Shown piece after piece: positions 45,894 through 56,315 of a stretch of DNA of 64,000 nucleotides. The notes under the pieces are model-generated. The model saw only the letters and a program-made list of their open reading frames with translations. It did no database searches and was not told where the DNA came from. The translations under genes were made by a program, and so were the position numbers. Origin of the DNA: Cristatella mucedo. Lineage: Eukaryota; Bryozoa; Phylactolaemata; Cristatellidae. The stretch lies in assembly GCA_009760855.2 (NCBI GenBank), contig WPIO01000102.1, positions 1,176,001 to 1,240,000 on the forward strand, written 5' to 3'. Positions within the stretch are counted from its first letter, which is position 1. Each line of letters begins with the position of its first letter.

Positions 45894-46850
45894 TTAAATT
45901 TTTTCAGCTTGTGCCAACTTTTCTGCATCCCTGATGGCTTTTGGTTCATGAAATATTACGTCTTCTGGTTCGCCCGTCATTTCTTCCAATGTTGCATTTG
46001 AATATTTATCTTGAATTGCTAAAATCAAACTTTGAACCAAGTCTTCCGGTGCGGATGCTCCAGCGGTAATGCCTACCGCCTTTATTCCATCAAACCAAGA
46101 CCAGTCAACTTCGAAGGCTTCGTCTATTAAATAAGCAGCAACACCAAGCTTGACGGCTAACTCTGCCAATCTGTTAGAATTGGAGCTTTGTTTGGATCCA
46201 ATCACTAATATTAAATCTGTCTTGGCGGCCAATTCTTTTACTGCGTTTTGTCTGTTGGTTGTTGCAAAGCAAATATCGGCCTTTGTTTGACCAACTGTTT
46301 CCGGAAATCTCTCTTTTAATGCAGCTATTATCTCTATCGTATCTTCTACACTTAGTGTTGTTTGTGTTACATAGGCAATTTTTTTTGGATCCTTGACCTC
46401 TATTTTTGCTACGTCATCAATATTTTCAACTATGATGGCTCCAGACTGAACATAGCCACTGGTGCCAATCACTTCTACATGTTTTTTGTGCCCTATTACC
46501 ACAATTTGCATTCCAGCTTCTTCGTGCTGCATTACAGATTTATGAACTTTTGTAACAAGAGGACAGGTTGCGTCTATAATGTTCAAATTTCTAGCTTTCG
46601 CTTCTGCAAAAATTTGTGGAGAAGAGCCATGTGCGGAAAAAATTACATTTGCTTCTTCAGGTATCTCTTTAACTTCTTCAACAAATATAGTTCCTTTTGC
46701 TTGCAATCTTTTCACGACATTCACGTTGTGAACAATCTCGTGACGTACATAAATAGGTGCACCAAATAACTCCAGAGCCTTTTCTACCGTGTTGATTGCT
46801 CTTGTTACGCCAGCACAAAATCCCCTAGGATTGGCTACTAAAATTTTCAT
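45894..46850 (-). CDS. ispH: 4-hydroxy-3-methylbut-2-enyl diphosphate reductase
   Basis: The last enzyme of the MEP pathway, an iron-sulfur reductase making IPP and DMAPP. The three cluster cysteines lie in PRGFCAGV, DATCPLV and DICFATTNRQ; the catalytic Glu region and VTQTTLS are present, with SNSNRL and SAPEDLV near the end. I start at ATG 46850; an upstream start at 46871 adds seven residues. Length is about 318, normal. It completes the pathway indicated by dxr. Confidence 0.95.
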   Translation of the reverse strand: MKILVANPRGFCAGVTRAINTVEKALELFGAPIYVRHEIVHNVNVVKRLQAKGTIFVEEVKEIPEEANVIFSAHGSSPQIFAEAKARNLNIIDATCPLVTKVHKSVMQHEEAGMQIVVIGHKKHVEVIGTSGYVQSGAIIVENIDDVAKIEVKDPKKIAYVTQTTLSVEDTIEIIAALKERFPETVGQTKADICFATTNRQNAVKELAAKTDLILVIGSKQSSNSNRLAELAVKLGVAAYLIDEAFEVDWSWFDGIKAVGITAGASAPEDLVQSLILAIQDKYSNATLEEMTGEPEDVIFHEPKAIRDAEKLAQAEKI

Positions 46851-47452
46851 AATCTTGAGCAATAAATACAATTCATGGAAATAATTTCATTTAATCTGAT
46901 TTTTGGTAAATATATGTTTTAAATATCAAGATTGTTTTAATATTTTTATATTTCAATTTTAGTAATTTATGGAACATTAATCTATTTTATTTTTTTGTTA
47001 ATCTTGTGAGATTTTATGCTTTTAAAGTCACAGATTGTGTAATGATTATGATCTATGAAGTTCTGGGATTTTTTGTGTTATGTGAAATTTTTTTGATTTG
47101 CTGGTTTTTGTTAATATCAAGATATTTTGTATCTGATTTTTGTGTATTGTTTGTGTCTGATGTGAATGTATTTCATTGTTATCGTGATGTAATTTTGCGT
47201 CTTGCGGGATGATAATGTTTATTATAAATTAAATGATTTGTATTAATTCTTGCAAGATGCTTTAAGGTAGTTATTGATGCTTTAGATTCTGATGGTAAAA
47301 AAACAGATAACAATTTAAGCAATACCATCCTTTCCCAAAAGATTTAAATTTTATATTGCTGGCGTTTGTTGTATATAGCACTGAAGAAGAGAATTTTTTT
47401 ATTGCTTTAGGTGTGTTTTGTTTTTTTGTTAAAATTAAATATTTTGCGATAT
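46851..47452. other. ~600-base spacer
   Basis: AT-rich, stop-rich. A hydrophobic frame at 47006-47212 (plus) has no start context or family and is probably chance. Nothing else is seen. Confidence 0.4.
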
Positions 47453-48265
47453 TTATGCCAAGGTTATCATGACTGGCACGTGGTCGGATGCTTTTTCTTC
47501 AGCCCTTGTTTGTTTTATTATTTCACAATTTTTAACTATTTTCATTCCAGATTGTGAGGCCAGAATGTAGTCCAATCTCCAGCCTTTATTTTTTGGCCAA
47601 CCTCCGCCGCGATAGTCCCACCAAGTATATTCTTGTATTTTTGGGTTTAGCTGTCTGAAGCTATCAGTAAAATTTTGTGATAATATTTGGTCAAATGCAG
47701 ATCTTTCTGATGGCTGAAATCCAACACTTTTTGCGCAGCCTTTGGCATCATGCAGATCCATTTCTGTGTGGGCAATATTATAATCTCCACCAATAAAAAA
47801 ACACTCATCTTCTCTGTGTATTTCTTTGATTCTTTTTTGCAGTCGATCGAAAAAATTCAATTTATATATATATCTTTTGCTGCTTTCAAGCTTTTCATTT
47901 TTTTCCAACTCGCTATTGCCGTTTGGCACATAAACACTTGCCAATCTAATTAGTTTATCTTTATAGTTTAAAGTTGCTTCTAAATATCTAGATTCTTCAT
48001 CGGGAATTGTGATGTGATATTGTGGTAGATTTTTTAATTCTAAATCAATTCTTAATTTAGATAAAATAGCAACGCCATTATAGCTTTTTTGTCCATGAAA
48101 TAGGCAATTATAGCCTAAAAAATTTAACTCCGATTCTGGAAAATCTGTGTCAGTACATTTAATTTCCTGTAACAGCAAAACATCTGGCTGATAGCTATTT
48201 ATAAAGTTGGCTACATTTATCATTCTGGCCCTAACAGAATTAACATTCCAAGTTGCAATTTTCAT
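47453..48265 (-). CDS. xthA: Exodeoxyribonuclease III
   Basis: A base-excision-repair AP endonuclease/exonuclease of the EEP fold. Motifs: MKIATWNVNSVRAR (start), LLLQEIKC (catalytic Glu), GGDYNIAHTEMD, TWWDYRGGGWPKNKGWRLDY and the terminal SDHVPV (catalytic Asp-His). At 270 residues it is normal. It acts downstream of uracil-DNA glycosylase. Confidence 0.95.
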   Translation of the reverse strand: MKIATWNVNSVRARMINVANFINSYQPDVLLLQEIKCTDTDFPESELNFLGYNCLFHGQKSYNGVAILSKLRIDLELKNLPQYHITIPDEESRYLEATLNYKDKLIRLASVYVPNGNSELEKNEKLESSKRYIYKLNFFDRLQKRIKEIHREDECFFIGGDYNIAHTEMDLHDAKGCAKSVGFQPSERSAFDQILSQNFTDSFRQLNPKIQEYTWWDYRGGGWPKNKGWRLDYILASQSGMKIVKNCEIIKQTRAEEKASDHVPVMITLA

Positions 48266-48563
48266 TTGTAAAATATATAAAATCTAATCAATTTGTTGTT
48301 AATTGCGGCAGGATGCTTGTTGATGCTCAATCTGATGTATCAAATAATTGTCAATTATTATTCCTTTAATCGATTTGACTTTTTGTTTTACTGTTGTTGT
48401 AAGATATTTTGGATGATTTGTTGTTGGATAAGTAAATTAAAAAAAAATTGATTTTTATTACCAGCCCTCGGATATGGTCTTTACTTAGGTATATTGTTCG
48501 CGCCAGATTGTTGTTTTTCTTTATGGTGTGAATTTTTATTTTACATAATTAAGCCTTATTTCG
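48266..48563. promoter_or_regulatory. Leader of the outer-membrane protein gene
   Basis: 298 bases without a gene. TTGACT at 48376-48381 with TAAGAT 19 bases later is a possible but long-spaced sigma-70-type promoter for the downstream operon. Offered as a candidate only. Confidence 0.25.
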
Positions 48564-51500
48564 ATGTCGTGTAAGTTAATAACTCGCTCAAGAAATTCTA
48601 CTATGTGGGGCGGCTTTGCTCTTGGTTCTTTGTTGTCTGGTGGTGTATTGTTGATTGCAACTCCGGCTGCAAACGCTGTTATTTCCTGCGTTGCGCCAGA
48701 TGACGCTAGTTTACTAAAAGATTCTCAAAATGTTCCAGTTATAAAGTCTAGATTATTGGAGTACGATTACGGCATGATTGGTTTAAGTTTTGGCTTGGCA
48801 CCTTCGGTGTTTCAAAGTTCAGGATCTGTTGATACCAATGGTGTTCTTGGTGTAATGACAAATGGCAGTTCAGCCTATGCGGTTGCCATTGCTCCACAAA
48901 TTGGACTAGATACGAGATTCAAGGCAGGTAAAAACATAATGTTTACCGAATTCTATGCGATGCCTGCGTTTGGTCTTTATGCTTCAGATATTTCTGGCAA
49001 CAATCTTAATGCTTCAGATAGTAATGGTTTTGCTATGGGCGGAAGGCTTGGTTTTGGTCGTACTGTTAAACGTATTGGCAATTGGTCTATTGTTCCAACT
49101 GGTGGTGTAAAGGTAGACTACATGGATTATGATCAGATTTTTGATGCCAATGTTTCCCCACTACGCAATAAGCTTCTAGCTAACAATCTTGGCATTATGG
49201 GCTTTGCCGGAACTCAAGTAGAGTTTCTGTCTTCCGATAGGCGTCAGTATGTAGTATTTGATGTAAATGCTGCTGCCGGTCTTGGTGTTGGTGCTTTTAA
49301 CAATATTAGCAATATAGATATTGGCGGAAGGGTTAGCGTTGGATTGGGCTTTCAACATAAGATACATATTGGCAATCGTGCTTACGTTGGTTATGATATA
49401 AAAAGTGATGTTAATGTTTTAATAATGCCAAATAGCGGTCTTGTTAACAGAACTATAGAAGTAACAAATGCTCTTTCTAATGCGCTCAGAACCAAGGTTT
49501 ACGAAGTGATAGCAGGAAATGATGGTGTTAATTCTAATAGATTGGAAAACATAATATCTGGAACTATTGCTGGAAGCCCATATCTTACTAGCTCTACATT
49601 TGGATCAGTGAATCGTGAATCATATGCTGCTGATATGGCAGATGCAATAGTTTCTAATGTATTAAACAGAATTATAGATAATTATTTTAGCTCTGGAACT
49701 TTAGACAGATCAACCCTAGAAAGACCAAGTCTTACTTTAGAATTACAGCAATATATTAAATCATATATCTTGTCTCATAGCACTAAAATCAGCACATCTG
49801 ATGCAGAGGATCAGGCTAAAGGATTGGCTGCTCAGCTTTTATCTTCCGATAGCCCAGGGGAAACTTTCTTTAAAAACTCACCTATTGATTTTTATGCCCT
49901 TGCAAGAGATGATACTCCAATTTCTGTATTGCAGGCAACAATTATAAATATGGCTTCCATGGCTCAGTCTTACTATGGAGGCATAGCCGACGCAGCGAAG
50001 GAAAAAAACCATTTTGCATTAGATAGTTCTCAAGCAAGCGAGATATATGCCGGTCATATGATGGATAAAGTTAGTGCAAATCCAGATAAGCAGTCAGAAT
50101 TATTAAATAATCTACAGTCCAAACTGATATCATCTTTTGCCAATCAAAGCCCATCTTCCTATACGGGTCTCGGTTCTAAATACACCAGCAACGGATCTTT
50201 GACTGCAAACGATGTTCTTTCAAGAAATCTTAACTATATTGAAGTGCAGCAAAATTATGTTGTTTCTGCTATTGATAATCTTGGTCAATTAATTAAAGAA
50301 TATACAACATCTCTAGACGCATCTTCAAGTTCCAATAAAGGTGCCGCTGATATATTTGCAACCAATAATAATGATGGCCTACAAAGCAAGCGAGAGGTAA
50401 TTCAAAATTTATATAACAGGATAGTTTTTAGCGTTCACGAATTAGAGACTTACGTTACAACGCTTACAGGTAATATTCAAAATGGCAATATGGCCATTTT
50501 GGCTGGACCAATTTCTTCGGCAATTAATTATGTTCTTAATTCTGCAGCAACTGATACTAAGAATTTATATGACGCTAAGTTGAATACAATGCTAGACTCT
50601 TTGCTTGTAAAAACAGGCTCTCATGCCATAGTTGGAGGTGGGGTTGGCTATGCTATTAATCTGCAAAACAACGATGCCAAAAGTCATCAATCTTATACAG
50701 ATGGGGAGTATGCTAAATTAATGGATGGTGGCGTGGATGCTGTTTCTTACAATGTATATGAAGCATTGCGTGGTTTGCCGCTTTTAGGCTCTACCTTGCC
50801 AGCTGCTGCAAATGATATCAATCAAGATGGACAGTTAACTAAGGCCGAAAGAAACGTGAACCCAATTTCTGGCAATCTTCAGACTGTTAAGGCCGTAGAC
50901 TGGCAAACTATGGTTACGACGGTACGGGATAGATACACAGATAATTCTTCAGTAATTTACAGTGGGCTGATGAAAGAAACAGTGAAAAAGATTCAAGATG
51001 CGGCAATATCTGCGGCTGGTTCTAATAGCGCGCAAACGGCTAATGCGGAAAATTATTTAAATTTAATATCTCAAAGTGCTGTTACTGGGGTTAATTTTTA
51101 TTTTTGGCAGTCATATAGTGGCGTTATTTCCGTGGTGAATAAATTAAATAGCATCTTAGATTCAAAGCCAACTGGCGACGCCACGGCTGTTAATAATTGG
51201 TGGCTTAATGCTTTGGGTATGGCCGATGCAAACAACGATAAGATTGTAGATAAAAATGCCCGATTAAACAGCAGTAATGCAGTAGATACCGATGCTAAAG
51301 GAGATCCTATTTTGCCGCAAGGCGTTACTCCGCAAATATATGGTCTTTCATCAACCTCTTCTGTTGGTTATGCAATAAATAATCTGTTTTTTGTTTTGCA
51401 GGGATATTATGGTCTGCATAGCTATCTTGGAAATGCTAATGCCAGAATAGATATTGGTCAATCTCCTTGGGCCGCAAGGACCATGCCATCTGTCATTATG

Positions 51501-52166
51501 TTTCAGTCTTTCCTATCTGAAATTTCAGCAGAAGCGCAAACATTGAAAACCAATGTTTTGTCTGTTGTTGGTGGTTCTGGTGCTGCTAATTTGATTGCTA
51601 TTTTTGGTAACGACGAGATACTGCAAAAAGCCGTCAAAGATCTTTCTGATAGTGTGGTTGATGTTTACAAATGGGACAATAATCAAGAAAGTATATTGTC
51701 GCAGGCTGCAACTGGATCTGTGTTCAATGCTACGCAATCTGGCAGCGTTCCAACCGCTGATAGTCTTCAAATGAAGCTTTGGAATGTTGCTTCTGGCAAC
51801 TACGATGCAGCAAATGGAGGTAGTACTGTTCTTCTTACTACTGAAGGTATTGGAGGTATTTTTAGCTGGTACGAGTCTCGCGATGCATCTGGCGTAACCA
51901 AGGCTGGAGAGTATTTGTCTGACTTCAGAGATCGGCTAGATGGAGTTGCTAATGAAATGAAAGAAAGATACACTAAAACTATGTCTCAAGTTTCCACGGT
52001 GAATAACTTCGTCAATACAATAGATCAAAGAATGAGCACCCTAACTAACGAGGGTGGCATTGAAGCAACGGCCGCTAGCGTTTCTTCTGCTACTGCCGCA
52101 CCTTCAGTGGCCATTGGAACCTACACAAGATTCTATGCTGGATTCTCTTTTGGAATGGAATTTTAG
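48564..52166 (+). CDS. Large outer-membrane beta-barrel protein with ~880-residue internal segment
   Basis: A 1200-residue surface protein. A signal peptide ends at about residue 38 (ATPAANA then V). Residues about 50-295 alternate like transmembrane beta-strands (YDYGMIGLSFGLAPS, RAYVGYDIKSDVNVLI). The last residues YTRFYAGFSFGMEF form one more strand ending in Phe, the usual BAM signal. Between them lie ~880 mainly helical, Ser/Asn/Ala-rich residues. Two loops resemble EF-hand calcium sites: DINQDGQLTKAE (about residue 751) and DANNDKIVDKN (about 888). The family is not recognised; it resembles surface antigens of Rickettsiales only in general layout. tyrS starts 13 bases after its stop. 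Confidence 0.75.
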   Translation: MSCKLITRSRNSTMWGGFALGSLLSGGVLLIATPAANAVISCVAPDDASLLKDSQNVPVIKSRLLEYDYGMIGLSFGLAPSVFQSSGSVDTNGVLGVMTNGSSAYAVAIAPQIGLDTRFKAGKNIMFTEFYAMPAFGLYASDISGNNLNASDSNGFAMGGRLGFGRTVKRIGNWSIVPTGGVKVDYMDYDQIFDANVSPLRNKLLANNLGIMGFAGTQVEFLSSDRRQYVVFDVNAAAGLGVGAFNNISNIDIGGRVSVGLGFQHKIHIGNRAYVGYDIKSDVNVLIMPNSGLVNRTIEVTNALSNALRTKVYEVIAGNDGVNSNRLENIISGTIAGSPYLTSSTFGSVNRESYAADMADAIVSNVLNRIIDNYFSSGTLDRSTLERPSLTLELQQYIKSYILSHSTKISTSDAEDQAKGLAAQLLSSDSPGETFFKNSPIDFYALARDDTPISVLQATIINMASMAQSYYGGIADAAKEKNHFALDSSQASEIYAGHMMDKVSANPDKQSELLNNLQSKLISSFANQSPSSYTGLGSKYTSNGSLTANDVLSRNLNYIEVQQNYVVSAIDNLGQLIKEYTTSLDASSSSNKGAADIFATNNNDGLQSKREVIQNLYNRIVFSVHELETYVTTLTGNIQNGNMAILAGPISSAINYVLNSAATDTKNLYDAKLNTMLDSLLVKTGSHAIVGGGVGYAINLQNNDAKSHQSYTDGEYAKLMDGGVDAVSYNVYEALRGLPLLGSTLPAAANDINQDGQLTKAERNVNPISGNLQTVKAVDWQTMVTTVRDRYTDNSSVIYSGLMKETVKKIQDAAISAAGSNSAQTANAENYLNLISQSAVTGVNFYFWQSYSGVISVVNKLNSILDSKPTGDATAVNNWWLNALGMADANNDKIVDKNARLNSSNAVDTDAKGDPILPQGVTPQIYGLSSTSSVGYAINNLFFVLQGYYGLHSYLGNANARIDIGQSPWAARTMPSVIMFQSFLSEISAEAQTLKTNVLSVVGGSGAANLIAIFGNDEILQKAVKDLSDSVVDVYKWDNNQESILSQAATGSVFNATQSGSVPTADSLQMKLWNVASGNYDAANGGSTVLLTTEGIGGIFSWYESRDASGVTKAGEYLSDFRDRLDGVANEMKERYTKTMSQVSTVNNFVNTIDQRMSTLTNEGGIEATAASVSSATAAPSVAIGTYTRFYAGFSFGMEF

Positions 52167-52179
52167 GGATTGATTTGTA

Positions 52180-53469
52180 TTGGCTGTGCTGTTCGATTCT
52201 ATTGCAAATGATTTAAAGATTAGAGGTCTTTGGAATAATTGCACCGATGAGACTTCAATTATTCAGAAATCTCCAAATGATATTTGCGTATATGTTGGAT
52301 TTGATTTAACCGCTCCAAGTCTTCATGTAGGAAATTTGACCACACTTATGCTTTTGCGTAGAATGCTAAATAGTGGCTGCAGAGTAATTGTTATATTGGG
52401 CGGCGCAACTACAAAAATAGGAGATCCGTCTGGCAAGAATTCTATGCGCAAAATGCTAAATGACGAAGAAATTAATGCTAACAAGCTTGCTATATGTAAA
52501 AATATTTTGACTATCTTAAGTTGTGCCAATGAAGCCATCAGTAATATAAATTTACAAGCGGAAGAGATTTATCGTGACGATAAATTGATAATAGTGGATA
52601 ATAGTTTATGGTTTGCCCCTATCGTATATATTGATTTTTTGCGTGAAATTGGCTCTGCTTTTAGTGTTAACAATATGTTGACTATGGATTCCGTGAAAAG
52701 CAGGATTGGTAATGGCGGCTCTTTGACTTTTTTAGAGTTCAATTACATGATAATGCAGGCATATGACTTTTATCAATTGCACAAGAAATATGGATGCAAT
52801 ATGCAGGCGGGAGGATCTGATCAGTGGGGCAATATTATTCAAGGAATAGATTTGATCGGCAAAAAATTGCCACAAAGCAAAGTTTACGGCTTGACTATCC
52901 CAATTCTTACAAGATCCGACGGTGCCAAAATGGGTAAAACAGAAAATGGAGCCATTTGGATGACTGCAGAAATGCTGCATTCTTATGATTATTTTCAATA
53001 TTTTCGTAACGTTTCAGATTCAGATGTGGATCTTTTTCTGAATCTATTTACGGATTTATCGATTTCTGAAATTAAAGAAATTTCAATCTTAGAGATTAAT
53101 CAGAAAAAAAATATCCTAGCTTTTGAGGCTACTAAAATTTGTCATGGATTGGAGGCGGCAATTGCCGCAAAAAATAAGTCTATATTGATTTTCCAGTCTC
53201 ACGAAATAGATTTAAGTGATATTTTATTTATTGCGGAGGAGCAAATTGGCATTGTGGATTTGGTGATGTTGGCAAATCTATCAAAATCTCGCTCTGATGC
53301 AAAAAGATTGATTGAGGATGGTGGAATTAAAATTAACGGCACATCTATTGACGATTGTACTAAAATTATAGATTCTTCTTTTACTGCAAAAAATCACGAA
53401 ATTGGCATTATGGTAATTTCCGCCGGTAAGAAGCGTCACGTTACTGTCAGAATTGGTGTAAGAAAATAG
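52180..53469 (+). CDS. tyrS: Tyrosyl-tRNA synthetase
   Basis: Charges tRNA-Tyr. Class I signatures: HVGN (in SLHVGNLTTL, the HIGH position) and KMGKTENGAIW (the KMSKS position), and the tyrosine-binding QAGGSDQWGNI. A C-terminal S4 RNA-binding domain covers the last ~70 residues. The start is TTG at 52180, 13 bases after the outer-membrane protein stop; no ATG fits the conserved N-terminus, so translation is probably coupled to the upstream gene. Confidence 0.95.
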   Translation: MAVLFDSIANDLKIRGLWNNCTDETSIIQKSPNDICVYVGFDLTAPSLHVGNLTTLMLLRRMLNSGCRVIVILGGATTKIGDPSGKNSMRKMLNDEEINANKLAICKNILTILSCANEAISNINLQAEEIYRDDKLIIVDNSLWFAPIVYIDFLREIGSAFSVNNMLTMDSVKSRIGNGGSLTFLEFNYMIMQAYDFYQLHKKYGCNMQAGGSDQWGNIIQGIDLIGKKLPQSKVYGLTIPILTRSDGAKMGKTENGAIWMTAEMLHSYDYFQYFRNVSDSDVDLFLNLFTDLSISEIKEISILEINQKKNILAFEATKICHGLEAAIAAKNKSILIFQSHEIDLSDILFIAEEQIGIVDLVMLANLSKSRSDAKRLIEDGGIKINGTSIDDCTKIIDSSFTAKNHEIGIMVISAGKKRHVTVRIGVRK

Positions 53470-53664
53470 TTCTGAGCTTTTTAAGATGGCTATATTGGTG
53501 ACATCGGAGTTGTTTTTCGCTTTTTTGTTGTGTGGTAATGTTGTTTTCGCTTGATATATTTTTTTAAAATGTCTGATATAAAAAAACAAAAAAATATTGC
53601 AATTAATTAGATCGACAAAGATAAATATCTTCGTTGTGTTTTTTGTTGTTGTTTCTAATTTTTC

Positions 53665-54576
53665 ATGTTTGGTTTTCGCAAAAAGAATGAAGATTCTGCC
53701 GTTGAAGATAATGATGTAATGAATGATCAGGCCGTTTTGAATAGTATTCGGCAAAAGTTACAAGATAGTGGTGCCGGCATGGCTGCAAAAAAAATTAATC
53801 CGCCAGAGGAATTTAGAAAACAGTCCAATTCGCATTTATCCCAGGAAGAGAGTGTTGATTTTGAAGATTCTTTGGAAGATGATGATTGGCCAGATAGTGA
53901 TGTTGATTTTGATTTGAGAGATGATGGAGTGAATTTGGATGTGGAACATGCTATGAAAACCGAATCTCCAGATGAAGATATTTCGCTGGAAGATGATGAG
54001 TGGGTGCACGATGAAGATCATTCCTCTGAAGATATTTCTGCCGCCAATGATGAGAATTTGGAGCATTTTGATGATCTTGATGCAAATGATGAGGTGGACA
54101 ATGTTTCAATTGTTGCCGATGAATTTCTTGCTGAATTGGATAGGCAGTTTGATGCAGATTTGGACGACTTTAGTCCAGAATTAAATGAGCTAAAAGAAGA
54201 TATAAAAGTTGAACATGCTGCACAACGCAATGTTGGTGATGTTATTAATTATCGCTCAAATAATATTGGTAATTTTGCTGATTCTCAAAGCAATTATAAC
54301 AATTATTCCGCCATATCATCTGATCCTTCAGAGGAAATTTCTGCTGCGATTAAAGATTCCGTCGCAGCTAGTGTTAGGCATTCTGTAGGTTCGCTGATTT
54401 CTATGAAAAACAATTCTACTGTCAATCACGATTCATCTTTACGAGATTCTGTGTTGGCTGGAGTGGTTAGAGAGGCCGTTAGATCTCATGTTGTTTCTTG
54501 GCTTAATGTAAATTTGCCTAGTTTGGTTAATGACGTTGTTCAAAGAGAAATTAAAAAACTCATCGAAGGCGTGTAA
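53665..54576 (+). CDS. popZ: PopZ-like polar organizing protein (DUF2497)
   Basis: PopZ forms polar scaffolds that tether chromosome origins in alphaproteobacteria. The 303-residue protein has the typical layout: a short N-terminal segment, a long Asp/Glu-rich disordered middle (about 55-180), and a C-terminal helical oligomerisation domain (VREAVRSHVVSWLNVNLPSL then VNDVVQREIKKLIEG). Low complexity is normal for the family, unlike in the enzymes of this window. ATG without a Shine-Dalgarno sequence. Confidence 0.85.
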   Translation: MFGFRKKNEDSAVEDNDVMNDQAVLNSIRQKLQDSGAGMAAKKINPPEEFRKQSNSHLSQEESVDFEDSLEDDDWPDSDVDFDLRDDGVNLDVEHAMKTESPDEDISLEDDEWVHDEDHSSEDISAANDENLEHFDDLDANDEVDNVSIVADEFLAELDRQFDADLDDFSPELNELKEDIKVEHAAQRNVGDVINYRSNNIGNFADSQSNYNNYSAISSDPSEEISAAIKDSVAASVRHSVGSLISMKNNSTVNHDSSLRDSVLAGVVREAVRSHVVSWLNVNLPSLVNDVVQREIKKLIEGV

Positions 54577-54788
54577 TTTTTTTTGTGATTATCTTGCTGT
54601 GAAGTTGGTCAAAATTTTCTTAATTTCACACATCATCTATTGTTGATATCAAATTTTTTAATAGTTTTATCTTAGCAATCATTACTTAGCGTCTCTTTCA
54701 CTTTTTAGTTTATTTTTTTTCTGTATTGTAAAAAAACTTGCATCTTATTGTCTATAATTCACGAAGAATTTAGGTTATAATTTTTGTT

Positions 54789-55274
54789 ATGAAAATTGCA
54801 GATAAAATAAGGTCATTTTTGCTTTTGGACGTACTTTGTGGGTTTTTTGTGGTCTGGAAGTACGTTAGACGTAGTGCGGTTACTATAAAATATCCGTTTG
54901 AAAAGAGTCCAATTTCCCCAAGATTCAGAGGCGAGCATATGCTGCGTCGCTATCCAGATGGAACGGAAAGATGTATTGCCTGCAAGTTATGCGAAGCTAT
55001 TTGTCCAGCTCAGGCAATTACCATAGAGGCAGCAGAGCATCCAGATGGATCAAGAAAAACTACAAAATACGATATAGACATGACAAAATGCATTTATTGT
55101 GGGCTGTGTCAAGAGGCTTGTCCGGTTGATGCGATTGTGGAGGGATCGAATTTTGAATTTGCAACAGAAACAAGGGAGGCTCTTTTTTATAATAAAGAAA
55201 AACTTTTGGATAATGGTGATAGATGGGAGTCTGAATTCGCCGTCAATAAACGCGCTGATGTTGATCAATTGTAG
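54789..55274 (+). CDS. nuoI: NADH-quinone oxidoreductase subunit I
   Basis: The complex I subunit with two [4Fe-4S] clusters, bound by [12 protein letters not shown] and [12 protein letters not shown]. At 161 residues with [19 protein letters not shown] and the C-terminal [17 protein letters not shown] it is a standard alphaproteobacterial member. No other nuo gene is in the window, so the nuo operon is scattered. Confidence 0.95.
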   Translation: MKIADKIRSFLLLDVLCGFFVVWKYVRRSAVTIKYPFEKSPISPRFRGEHMLRRYPDGTERCIACKLCEAICPAQAITIEAAEHPDGSRKTTKYDIDMTKCIYCGLCQEACPVDAIVEGSNFEFATETREALFYNKEKLLDNGDRWESEFAVNKRADVDQL

Positions 55275-55454
55275 GCTTTGTGGATTTTAATTTAAATTTA
55301 ATGCAAAGGGCATTATTTCTGCCAAAACAATAACAACTTATTTGATCAACGGCAAACCAAAAGGCTTAAGAACTGTCTTTATTTCCAACAAGATGTGTAA
55401 AGCACTATAGTTCCCAGAGAAAATATTTAACAAATTAAAACAAGAGACCAGGCA

Positions 55455-56025
55455 TTGAGATCATCTTTGTATTTTTTAGCGTCTCATGATAATGAGAGTA
55501 AAATTTACATAGGAGAAAGTGAAAGTTTTTATGATAGGCTGAAAAATCATCAAACAGGAAAAGATTTTTGGGACATCGCAATATCATTTTTTTCTCAAAA
55601 TAATGATTTAACAAAAGCAGATGTAAAATATCTGGAACATCTTGCCTTAAAAACACTAAATTCGGAATCATCACATAATAAAAAGGAGTCTACAAAGCCA
55701 CACTTACCAGAGCACCAGCAATCCTCTATTGAGGAGTTTTTTGAAGATGTGAAATTAATTACCGGTTTTTTAGGTTATACATTTTTTCTTTATAAGTCAG
55801 AGATAGAAAATGAAAATAGCTGAGAAGATAATATTTTTATAATACTTAAAGGTTCAAAAATCAAAGATAAAAACAATAATATTATTGAGCTTCAAGATTG
55901 AGCTTCAAGAAGATAAAACATTCAAAAGTCCAAGTTCGGCTTCTGGTTATGTGGTCAATAACAGCTCAAATGGATGGATAGATTGGAAAGATAAAAATGG
56001 CAAAACTCTAGATGCAATTCTGTGA
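55455..56025 (+). pseudogene. GIY-YIG nuclease with DUF4357 domain, broken
   Basis: The open part (TTG at 55455 to TGA at 55821-55823) holds a GIY-YIG-type domain (YFLASHDNESKIYIGESESF; KDFWDIAISFFS; LTKADVKYLE). After the stop the gene continues in frame (EDNIFIILKGSK). It is then shifted by a 13-bp tandem duplication (55884-55896 and 55897-55909) and ends with a recognisable DUF4357 domain (SPSSASGYVVNNSSNGWIDW, KDKNGKTLDAIL). At least two lesions, so not functional as a full protein. Confidence 0.72.
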
Positions 56026-56315
56026 AAAAATATATGATAAAACACATCGATGTAAGGCAAATTCAATTAGCAACAATGTCAAGTTTGGTTTTAGTGCAAA
56101 AAGAAGAAACGGCAAAAGTCTTGAACATGTTCCGTTTGATTATGGGAATAAAAATAAAGAAGTAATTATTGGTAAAATACATTTCCACCTTTCTTCATAT
56201 TTAAGATAGATGAAGATGAATTTGATGTTAGTGTGAAATTTATGATTTATTGTTTGCAATGGAGGGAAAATTATATTACTGGATAAGAGAAGTTATTTTA
56301 TATATTTGTATTATA
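56026..56315. other. Spacer with possible relic codons
   Basis: An open stretch to 56209 on the plus strand (…NGKSLEHVPFDYGNKNKEV…) looks protein-like but has no family; otherwise AT-rich. Confidence 0.25.

Noticed and set aside
47006-47212. 68-codon hydrophobic ORF in the ispH-xthA spacer
   Set aside because: GTG start without support, and the composition is expected from T-rich DNA; no family signature.
53665-54576. popZ acidic region as another anomalous insertion
   Set aside because: A long Asp/Glu-rich disordered middle is normal for PopZ.
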